Of a DNA stretch of 64,000 nucleotides, positions 37,155-44,497 are shown piece by piece. The stretch comes from Gemmatimonadota bacterium. GTDB taxonomy: Bacteria; Latescibacterota; UBA2968; GCA-2709665. The stretch is taken from positions 431,580 to 495,579 of the forward strand of contig JAPPFJ010000035.1 of NCBI GenBank assembly GCA_028877215.1, read 5' to 3'. A program made the translations under genes and the position numbers. Position 1 is the first letter of the stretch. Every line of letters starts with the position of its first letter. The notes beneath the pieces were generated by a model. The model had not been told where the DNA came from. It saw only the letters and a list, made by a program, of their open reading frames with translations, and ran no database searches.

Positions 37155-40100
37155 ATGGAGGGGCCTTTGCTGCATAAAACCAGAAATCTCGTCGAGGATT
37201 GGCGGGAAGGCGACGCCCGGAAGCTCGCCACGCTCGAAATGGAAGCCGACGTGGGCTGGCCGGGCGGCGGCGGATGGCAGACCACGGCCGAGGAGCAGGA
37301 GCGAAAAATCCGGGAGAGCAATCTGCTGGGGGCGATCGTCACGGAGAATGAAGAGCGCATTATCAGCCTGTGTACGATAAGAGCCACGCCGGGACAGAAG
37401 GCGCAGGCGTTCATTCCGCACCTCAACTGCCACCCGGATTACCACGGGAAGAAGCACGGGAAATCGGCGCTGTGTGGCGCCATGGAACGCGCGTACGAGA
37501 CGGGCTATCAGAAGGTCGATCTTTACACCTGGCCGGGGAACCTACAGGCGGTTCCTCTGTACAAGAAGACGGGCTTCATGTGGCGGCCGGACTCGTCGGT
37601 GCACATGGAAAATTTTACGCCCGCCGCCCGCCGGCACCCGCTCGCCGCCGCGTTCTTTGCCAGGCACGACTGGTACGAGACCCAGGTGCGGGAGCTCAAG
37701 CCTGAAGAGGACGTGATGACGCGGGGCAGGGTGAAGGTCTACGAATACCTCTGGCGCGCCCAGGACGGCGATCTGCTCAGGCTGGTGTTCGACCGCCAGA
37801 GCTGGGGGATCATCGAACTTGAGAACAACGACATGACGGTATCGTGCAGCCTTCCCGACGAGAAGCTGGTTGCGGGCGTCTCCCACGCTGTCCGGTGGCA
37901 TATCGTCAACAAGAAACCGCGCCCGGCGCGCGTCTATCTCGCCGCTTCGGGCGATCCCGGGATCAAGGTCGAAGAGCGCGAGGTGCTGGACGTTGCGGAA
38001 ACAGCCGAAATAGAAGATACGTTCGTCATCGACCCGAATATCGAGGAGAAGACGCGCGAACCCAAAGCGGCGGTACTGCGGACCGACCTCGTAATCGACG
38101 GGGTGGGGATCGAACTCGCGGCGGGGATCGATGTACGCCAGGCCGTGGACGTTTCGGTCGATGCCCCCCGCTCCATCCTGACGCCGGGCAAGCCGGAGGA
38201 AGCCACGCTGACCCTGCGTTCCAACCTGAACGAGGCGTGTACTGCGAAACTCCGGGCCATGCCCGTTGGCGGCGCGGATGTCAACGCCGGCGAGCGGGAG
38301 GTGGCGCTCGATCCGAAGGGCGGGGCCGAACTGACGGTGCCGGTAACGGCCCCGCGGGCAGGGCATGTTGCGATTGACGTCGAGACCACCGCGACGGCGG
38401 GGGGCAGGGCAGTTCCCGTCAAGATCAAACGTCTCGACCTGCTGGCCGTTGAGCCGGGTGGCGTGTCGGGATGTGTCGGAGAGCGGAACGCCCTGCTTTG
38501 CGGCGGCGGACTGATGGCCAACGCCGATTTGCGCAGCGGCGAGATATACATCTTTCACGCGCTCCGGGCGCTGAGGTCCCGCCGGCTGAAGCTGCAGGCC
38601 CCGAGCCTCGGTCCGCCCTTTGCCGGCGGCGATCTGTTTCAGGAGAAGGCCGAGGCGCAGATCGAGCGGGATGGCGTCGGGGTCGTACTCCGCCTGCGCA
38701 CCCCTTCCGTGACTCGACCGGGCGTGTGGCTGGAAAGAAGCGTCCTGGTTGGACAGGGCCCGCTTGTCAGGGTGCTGGATACCGTATTCAACGGAAGTTC
38801 CCTGCCGCTGGACCTTTCGGTGTCGCAAAGCTGGTGGATGCAAATGGGCCGCACCGCGTCCCTGGTCGTGCCGGGGAAACATGGGGTGACCCGGCAGGCG
38901 TTCGGATCGGGAGGACGGGACCTGGACGACCTCAGGCTTTCGGAAGAGGTGTCGGCCTGGCCCGAGGGATGGTTCTGCGTGGAGAAAGAGGATGGCTGTG
39001 TCGCCGGCCTTCTGTGGGACCGGGCCGAGCGGGTGAGCCCCGGCCCGTGGGGCAGTCTTCGAACGCGAGCCGTTCGCGTGAAGCCGGGCACATCGACGTC
39101 GCTGGACCCTGTCAACGCCATTGTCGGAGACGGGAACTGGCAGACGGTACGGGCCTGGTGGCGGACCCTGTTCGGCAGCGTTCCGGAGGTCGAGACGTCC
39201 GCGGCGCCCACGCGAAGGCCGATCGAGTGCCGCATCGAGCCGCACCCGCTGGTCGTGGCGGGAGAGCCCGTGGAAGCGACGCTGCGGCTCAACCACGTGG
39301 GAAGACACAAGCTCGACGGCAAACTCATACTGGAAGCATTCGACGGTCTGCGCCCAGACGTTAAGGCAGTCGATGTTTCGGCGCTTTGTGAAGCCAGACC
39401 CGTTGTCCGGAATGTGGCCTTTCTCCCCACGGCGCGGGTCCGGCCGGGCATCAAGGATATCAGTGTTCGTTTCGAGACCGAGGAGGCGGTCTACCGGTTT
39501 GCGGAGAAGGCGCTGGTCCTGCCCGGCGACGCGCGAGCGGTTTCGGTGTCGCGACAGGAGAAGGGCCGCGTCCTTGAGATCGACAACGGGATATTGACCG
39601 CGAGAGTCGCGCCCTCCTTCATGGGGACGGTGATTTCTCTCAGGCGCGACGGCAGGGAGTATCTCAACTGTCCGTATCCCGACACAGAACCCCGCGCATG
39701 GATGAATCCATGGTACGGCGGCGTTTCGCCCGAATACGACCGGCTCGAGGATACGCTCTACAAGGAACGGTTCCGGTACCGGGTGATCGAACGGAAGGGT
39801 TGCCAGGGCCTGGTCTGGCGCGGGGTGCGCATCCATTGCCGCATCGCGCAGGAGCACGCCCGCGGTCAGTCGATCGCATGGGAGTACCTGCTCGCGCCCG
39901 GCGCGGACGTTCTGGCCATTCGCGTGACGTGCCGCGACGAACTCGGAATCGGCGCCGACGGGGACCTGGGCTTCGGCGTCTGGCCTGCATTTGCCGCGTC
40001 ACCGGGGACCGCGACCTTCTACAATACGACCGAAAAGTCCGTTTCGACGCTTGCGGCGCCCCACTGGACCAGCGGCGGAAACTGGAACTGGGGAGGGATC

Positions 40101-40322
40101 GTCGGGACGAACGGAGAGGGGTTGTTTCTGAGCGCGGCCGGCGAGGGGGCGCGTGCCGGCGGGTTCGCCCTGGGCGAGGTCGGATGCTTCCTGCTGGGCA
40201 ACCTGGACCGGTGGATGAAGGCCGGGGAGCGGATCGAGGCGCTGTTCTTTCTGTTGCCCGCCACCGGCCTCGAGGAAGGAAAGGCAGGCGCAGTCTGGAG
40301 TGAATTCGAAGCGCTGCCGTAG
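37155..40322 (+). CDS. GNAT acetyltransferase-like domain fused to a large beta-rich protein
   Basis: 1055 residues. Residues about 1-150 have GNAT-like order: EERIISLCTIRATPGQKAQ, then HLNCHPDYHGKKHGKSALCG as the acetyl-CoA loop, and PLYKKTGFMWRPDSSVHME at the end. About 170-700 is beta-rich, with repeated EATLTLRSN/PVTAPRAGHVAID segments like Ig or CARDB-type modules. The last 350 residues (EIDNGILTARVAPSFMGTVI, NPWYGGVSPEYDRLED) resemble the beta-sandwich of carbohydrate-active enzymes. No signal peptide is visible. A cytoplasmic enzyme acting on sugars is a guess. The ATG at 37155 is the first possible start. Confidence 0.7.
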   Translation: MEGPLLHKTRNLVEDWREGDARKLATLEMEADVGWPGGGGWQTTAEEQERKIRESNLLGAIVTENEERIISLCTIRATPGQKAQAFIPHLNCHPDYHGKKHGKSALCGAMERAYETGYQKVDLYTWPGNLQAVPLYKKTGFMWRPDSSVHMENFTPAARRHPLAAAFFARHDWYETQVRELKPEEDVMTRGRVKVYEYLWRAQDGDLLRLVFDRQSWGIIELENNDMTVSCSLPDEKLVAGVSHAVRWHIVNKKPRPARVYLAASGDPGIKVEEREVLDVAETAEIEDTFVIDPNIEEKTREPKAAVLRTDLVIDGVGIELAAGIDVRQAVDVSVDAPRSILTPGKPEEATLTLRSNLNEACTAKLRAMPVGGADVNAGEREVALDPKGGAELTVPVTAPRAGHVAIDVETTATAGGRAVPVKIKRLDLLAVEPGGVSGCVGERNALLCGGGLMANADLRSGEIYIFHALRALRSRRLKLQAPSLGPPFAGGDLFQEKAEAQIERDGVGVVLRLRTPSVTRPGVWLERSVLVGQGPLVRVLDTVFNGSSLPLDLSVSQSWWMQMGRTASLVVPGKHGVTRQAFGSGGRDLDDLRLSEEVSAWPEGWFCVEKEDGCVAGLLWDRAERVSPGPWGSLRTRAVRVKPGTSTSLDPVNAIVGDGNWQTVRAWWRTLFGSVPEVETSAAPTRRPIECRIEPHPLVVAGEPVEATLRLNHVGRHKLDGKLILEAFDGLRPDVKAVDVSALCEARPVVRNVAFLPTARVRPGIKDISVRFETEEAVYRFAEKALVLPGDARAVSVSRQEKGRVLEIDNGILTARVAPSFMGTVISLRRDGREYLNCPYPDTEPRAWMNPWYGGVSPEYDRLEDTLYKERFRYRVIERKGCQGLVWRGVRIHCRIAQEHARGQSIAWEYLLAPGADVLAIRVTCRDELGIGADGDLGFGVWPAFAASPGTATFYNTTEKSVSTLAAPHWTSGGNWNWGGIVGTNGEGLFLSAAGEGARAGGFALGEVGCFLLGNLDRWMKAGERIEALFFLLPATGLEEGKAGAVWSEFEALP

Positions 40323-40360
40323 GCGGTCAACCGAACAATCTTGGCCAGGTACTAAAACGA

Positions 40361-41692
40361 TCAGACGAGATCCCCAGTTTTGAAATATCTGTTCACTTTG
40401 TAACGGAAGAGGGCTTGGGACAGGAGGATCAGACTCGCGACGGTTGCTGCCTCGTAGGAGAAAGAGATGCTTGGACCCGATTCGAGCCATATCGCAATCA
40501 TGATTGAATAGCCAATGATGAAAACCGCCAGGATCACGTATGAAGAAACTTTGAATTGCTGGTTCCGAAAGCGAACCCATTGGATGACAGGGTTACAGAT
40601 GAACATCAGCACGAGAGGACGCGCGAGGTCCAGACCAGCGAAGATTCCGGTCAGGCCATCCAGCAGAAGAAACGTCAATAACATGATCCCGCAATGTAGA
40701 GCGTTATGCAGAAGGCTACACCAGAACGTGAGCCGCGCCAGTTCAAGTCTCGAAAGAGGATAGAGCCATCCGGTTTTCACGTACAAGGACAGTTGCAGCA
40801 TCCAAAGACCCAGGGTGATAGGAACGATGACGGCTTCTGCCTGGCCGAATAACTGTATCAGGACCGCCACGATAGACAGAATGACAGTTGAGTACAGGAA
40901 CGCGCTGCCCAGCCATCCGATCCGAACCGTGCCGTAGTTCTCGTACTCACCGGCCCGTATCCAGTCGACCAGGCCGGTGAGCGGCGCTGCTCGATTCCAT
41001 CTCCGCCTGGAGTCTCGTCGTGCGGTCATTCGTGCCGTCTGGTGAGGTCCGAAGGTGTACCGATGAAACACCGGCATTGAGACGAGAGATCTGTCTCTTG
41101 TGACTTCGACGTCGGAAGTGCGTTTCAAGTAGAGTATCGCGACAAGCAATGTGACAAGGGTACACAGGACCGGTTGGGATATGAAATAATCGGTGATTCT
41201 ATTGAACGAGAGGACGCCGAGTCCAAGGATAAGAATCGTGATATACAGGAGCACCGAACCGCGATACCGGAGTGTTCGGGCATCGACGAATTCGTAGGTC
41301 CCGATAGCAAATGCCAGGCTGTACCACAGGAAGCAAGAGGCAAGAGTCGGGATTGCAGGTGCGAAGCCGCCCATCGAATGGTAGGTCCAGGTTATCAGGG
41401 CGGCGAGTCCGATTCCCGTAATACATACGGATGAAAAGAGCAGCCTGCGAAGACGGGGAAGCAACCACGAAAGGGGCGTGTGCTGGATCTCGCCCACACT
41501 CTGGCCGACAAAGATCCCGGCGATCGATGGTAGAGCCATCGTGATCAGAATGAGGCGTCCCGGTTCAGACAGGCCGGGAAGTTTCGTGCCCGCAGCCCAG
41601 AGCAGCCCCACAATCAGCCCGGCGAATATCAGGTAGAATGCAAGAATCAACGGACGCCAGAGCAGGCGGTACAGCGCGTAGATTCCAGTCAT
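40361..41692 (-). CDS. ABC-transporter-type membrane protein (permease of a GntR-linked exporter)
   Basis: 443 residues from the ATG at 41692, which overlaps the stop of the ATPase gene as ATGA. There are about ten to twelve hydrophobic segments, starting with LILAFYLIFAGLIVGLLWAA and including VLLYITILILGLGVL and LVTLLVAILYL. It lacks an EAA motif and is not an importer permease. Its position suggests the membrane partner of the adjacent ATPase, as in GntR/YtrA-type operons. Nothing identifies the substrate. Confidence 0.75.
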   Translation of the reverse strand: MTGIYALYRLLWRPLILAFYLIFAGLIVGLLWAAGTKLPGLSEPGRLILITMALPSIAGIFVGQSVGEIQHTPLSWLLPRLRRLLFSSVCITGIGLAALITWTYHSMGGFAPAIPTLASCFLWYSLAFAIGTYEFVDARTLRYRGSVLLYITILILGLGVLSFNRITDYFISQPVLCTLVTLLVAILYLKRTSDVEVTRDRSLVSMPVFHRYTFGPHQTARMTARRDSRRRWNRAAPLTGLVDWIRAGEYENYGTVRIGWLGSAFLYSTVILSIVAVLIQLFGQAEAVIVPITLGLWMLQLSLYVKTGWLYPLSRLELARLTFWCSLLHNALHCGIMLLTFLLLDGLTGIFAGLDLARPLVLMFICNPVIQWVRFRNQQFKVSSYVILAVFIIGYSIMIAIWLESGPSISFSYEAATVASLILLSQALFRYKVNRYFKTGDLV

Positions 41693-42573
41693 TCGGTCTC
41701 CTCCAGGAGGAGCGGGAACATCTGCTCCAGGTTCAGCGGGCTGCCGTCCACGTCCGCGCCGTATTTCGTCCTGAACGCGTCCAGGTTGTCGGAAGCGCCG
41801 TTCACGAGCAGGCGGGCCTGGCGGCTGTCGCCCTCCCTGGATACGACGAAGTCTTCTTCGAAATGCGCCGGGAGCCTGCCGTCCCTGGCGGTCACGCGCC
41901 ATTCGGCGAAGCGTTCCTGGAGGTCGTCAAGCGATGCGTCCGCCCTGATCCGGCCCCGGTCGAGACAGATCACGCGGTTGATGACCTTTTCGATGTCGTG
42001 CAGGACGTGTGACGAAATCACGATCGTGTTTGCGTCCTGCTGTAGAAGTTCGAGGAGGAATCTGAGAAACTGCTCGCGCGTGATGGGGTCCAGGCCGCTG
42101 ACGGGCTCGTCCAGGATCAGCAGGTCGGGCCGGTGACATACGGCCAGGATGATGCCCAGTTTCTGGGCGTTCCCCGGAGAGAGGGTCCCGACCCGGGCAG
42201 TGGACTCCAGTTCCAGTTCGTCCAGCAGGCGTTCCTCGAGGTCACGGTCCCAGTGTTTGTAGAAGGTGGAGACATAGCGCAGTTGCTGCTCTACTTTCAT
42301 CCATTCCAGGAACCGGTTTTCCTGGTGCACAACCCCGATGCGGGAGAGTTCGTCCGGACCCAGTTTGTCGCTGGGGCAACCAAGGGTGGTGCATTGCCCG
42401 CCGGTCGGCAGGTAGAGTCCGATGACGTGGCGGAGAAGGGTGGTCTTCCCGCTTCCGTTTCTGCCGATGAGACCCACGACAGCCGGCTTCGGAACGGACA
42501 CGCTCACGTTGTCCAACGCGGTGACGTCGCCGAAGGACTTGGTGAGATTCTTGACTTCGAACGCGGATTCCAT
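41689..42573 (-). CDS. ABC transporter ATP-binding protein (exporter type)
   Basis: 294 residues from the ATG at 42573. Walker A is GLIGRNGSGKTTLL and Walker B is LLILDEPVSGLD; the D-loop and H-loop (VISSHVLHD) are present. The signature is LSPGNAQKLG rather than LSGGQ, a variation also seen in CcmA- and YtrB-like ATPases of GntR-linked operons. About 80 residues after the nucleotide-binding domain do not match a known domain. Its start is one base after the GntR stop, and its end overlaps the permease start; all three form one operon. Confidence 0.93.
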   Translation of the reverse strand: MESAFEVKNLTKSFGDVTALDNVSVSVPKPAVVGLIGRNGSGKTTLLRHVIGLYLPTGGQCTTLGCPSDKLGPDELSRIGVVHQENRFLEWMKVEQQLRYVSTFYKHWDRDLEERLLDELELESTARVGTLSPGNAQKLGIILAVCHRPDLLILDEPVSGLDPITREQFLRFLLELLQQDANTIVISSHVLHDIEKVINRVICLDRGRIRADASLDDLQERFAEWRVTARDGRLPAHFEEDFVVSREGDSRQARLLVNGASDNLDAFRTKYGADVDGSPLNLEQMFPLLLEETE

Positions 42574-42574
42574 A

Positions 42575-42967
42575 TTATGGCTCCTCCTGATTGCCGGCGT
42601 CGTCCAGCATCCGGCCGAAGATTTCCAGGGCCCGGGACTTTTCGATGCCAAGCTGTCTTACGACGGCGACGATAGGTGCGAGGCTCTGCCGGAGCCGGTT
42701 GAGCTTGTGGACCTCGACCGTTTCCGGCTCCAGGTGACTGACGGTCAACGGCCGCCCGCGCCGACGCTCCACGATGCCCTCGGCCTCCAGGTAACCGTAG
42801 GCCTTGCTCACGGTCATCGGGTTGACACCGAGTTGCGCGGAGAGCGTGCGCGTGGCCGGCAGCTTTTCTCCAGGCTTCAACAGGCCGCTGGCGATATGAA
42901 ACTTGATCTGGTCCATCAACTGCCGGTAGACCGGCACGCCGCTGTGGTGATCGATCGCGATCAGCAC
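42575..42967 (-). CDS. GntR-family transcriptional regulator (YtrA-like)
   Basis: 130 residues from the GTG at 42967, chosen because AGGAG lies eight bases upstream; longer frames begin upstream of the promoter. The N-terminal winged helix is clear: VPVYRQLMDQIKFHIASGLL, LPATRTLSAQLGVNPMTVSK and GIVERRRGRPLTV. The C-terminal part is short (about 50 residues) with no large effector domain, which is the YtrA subgroup. Such proteins usually repress their own exporter operon and are released by antibiotics or cell-wall stress. Co-transcription with the ATPase and permease supports this. Confidence 0.93.
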   Translation of the reverse strand: MLIAIDHHSGVPVYRQLMDQIKFHIASGLLKPGEKLPATRTLSAQLGVNPMTVSKAYGYLEAEGIVERRRGRPLTVSHLEPETVEVHKLNRLRQSLAPIVAVVRQLGIEKSRALEIFGRMLDDAGNQEEP

Positions 42968-42982
42968 TGAGGATTCTCCTGT

Positions 42983-42998
42983 GTGTATTAGTGTATTA
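42983..42998 (-). promoter_or_regulatory. Tandem TAATACAC operator for the GntR regulator
   Basis: Two back-to-back copies of the 8-mer TAATACAC (as GTGTATTA on the plus strand) at 42983-42990 and 42991-42998, just downstream of the -10 box. They cover the likely transcription start, an ideal position for autorepression. Confidence 0.55.
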
Positions 42999-43003
42999 CT
43001 ATC

Positions 43004-43032
43004 AATATACAGTATGGCAGTGTAAATGTCAA
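43004..43032 (-). promoter_or_regulatory. Sigma70 promoter of the GntR-ABC operon
   Basis: On the minus strand TTGACA (43032-43027) and TATATT (43009-43004) are separated by exactly 17 bases, five of six -10 positions matching consensus. The start codon at 42967 is about 30 bases past the expected transcription start. Confidence 0.8.
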
Positions 43033-43125
43033 ACATTTTTGATCCAGATACCAATACCGAGGAGCGTACGATATTTGCGCGGAGGCGTTCCATACGTCAC
43101 GGCTCACTGACAGGCACAGTGAAGT

Positions 43126-43256
43126 GGGCAGACAGGAATGTCCGCCCCACCCTCACACCGGCCTCCTCTGGATGACAGTTCGGGCGAACCTGTCTCGGAT
43201 ATATTTCGACGATGAAGTTCCGCCTTGCCGTGTAGGGGCGTCCCTTGTGGGCGCCC
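43126..43256. repeat. Repeat block: 28-bp hairpin element and 26-bp GTAGGGGC element
   Basis: 43126-43153 equals 13839-13866 exactly (GGGCAGACAGGAATGTCCGC plus eight bases), and 43231-43256 equals 4362-4387 exactly. Both lie between the GntR promoter and the enolase-superfamily gene. Confidence 0.8.
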
Positions 43257-43318
43257 TGCCGTCAGGACGCGCGGAATAGACAACCCGGATTCCGAAAACC
43301 AAAACCGAGGAGCGTACA

Positions 43319-44431
43319 ATGAAGATGACGTCGATGGATCTGTGGACCGTGGTGGTGCCGAGTCGTCCGGGTCGCGTGAACAGCCCCGAATGGGTACCGG
43401 AAGTCGGATGGGACGTGGTACCCAAACATATTCTACGTATCAACACGGATACCGAGCATTACGGGCTGGGCGAGTCCGGACGCGGCGTGCCCGTCGAGGA
43501 CGTGCGCGCGGGCGCCGCCCTGGTGCTTGGCAGGGACCCCGAGGCGGTAACGCTGCAGAACATCTACGAGCCTCGAAGCGACGGTACGGAGACGATGCTG
43601 GACGTGGGCACGGGTCCCGCGTATCACGCGCTCGAGATGGCAGTCTTCGACCTGGTGGGCCGTGCGCGCGGGATTCCCGTACATGCACTGATGGGCGGTG
43701 CGGTGCGTGACCGGGTGCGCGCGGACTATTGGATGGGGTCCCAGACGCCCGAAGACGGAAAGCGGACCGTCACTCGGGCGCTCGAGCACGGTTTCAAGGG
43801 CATCAAGATCAAGTGCAAGATCGAGGAGCCAATGGTGGAACGACTGCGAGCCATCCGGGACGTGGCGGGTCCGGAATTCAAGGTCACGGTGGACCCCAAC
43901 GAGCGGTTTCGTACGGCGGCGCAAACGATCGAACTCGCGCGTGAACTCGAGGTCCTGGGCAACGTGGAAGTATTCGAGGACCCGATTCCCAAGTCGGATC
44001 TGGAAGGATACGTCGCGATTTACGAGGCCACCGATATCCCGATTGCGATGCACCTTGGTAGCGGTTCGGACGTCATCCGCGCTGTGAAGGCCGGCGTGGT
44101 GGACTGCGTGAATCTGGGAGGCAGCATGATGGGCTTCGCGAAAAGCGCCGCCGTCGCGGAGGCGGCCGGGCTGCGCTGCTGGCACGGTTCCGGAGTCGAC
44201 CTGGGAATTATGGAAGCTTCGTTCGTACACGCGATATCTGTGACGCCGAATTGCACCATGGCGTCGGACATTGTGGGAAGCTGGGTTCGGGAGCACAGCC
44301 TGATCCGCGAGCCGAGAGAATTCGCCGACGGATTCACGCCGGTCCCCATGGCGCCAGGGCTTGGGTGCGAGCTGGAAATGGCGGCGGTAGAACGGTACAG
44401 CCGCGCCTTCGAGACCGTTCAGGAGCCGTAG
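43319..44431 (+). CDS. Mandelate racemase/muconate lactonising enzyme family (enolase superfamily)
   Basis: 370 residues. The N-terminal capping domain and the TIM barrel fit the family: Lys163 and Lys165 (GIKIKCKI) for the KxK base, Asp192 (VTVDPNERF) and Glu220 (VFEDPIP) as metal ligands, and His289 in CWHGSGVD as the opposite base. The third metal-ligand position, usually a GE after PIA, reads PIAMHLGSGSD, so the expected Glu is absent. Many members are sugar-acid dehydratases. The start ATG at 43319 follows GAGGAG. It may be first in a unit with the following GWxTD genes, although the spacing is 66 bases. Confidence 0.85.
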   Translation: MKMTSMDLWTVVVPSRPGRVNSPEWVPEVGWDVVPKHILRINTDTEHYGLGESGRGVPVEDVRAGAALVLGRDPEAVTLQNIYEPRSDGTETMLDVGTGPAYHALEMAVFDLVGRARGIPVHALMGGAVRDRVRADYWMGSQTPEDGKRTVTRALEHGFKGIKIKCKIEEPMVERLRAIRDVAGPEFKVTVDPNERFRTAAQTIELARELEVLGNVEVFEDPIPKSDLEGYVAIYEATDIPIAMHLGSGSDVIRAVKAGVVDCVNLGGSMMGFAKSAAVAEAAGLRCWHGSGVDLGIMEASFVHAISVTPNCTMASDIVGSWVREHSLIREPREFADGFTPVPMAPGLGCELEMAAVERYSRAFETVQEP

Positions 44432-44497
44432 CGTCTCCTGTATGACGCCCGTTCGCGTCGTGAAACAGAAAATCACGCCGGGTTTTCGGAGAAACGG

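Noticed and set aside
37542..39857. 771-codon minus-strand open frame inside the GNAT-fusion gene
   Set aside because: Antisense shadow: low-complexity, Arg/Pro/His-rich translation and no ribosome site.
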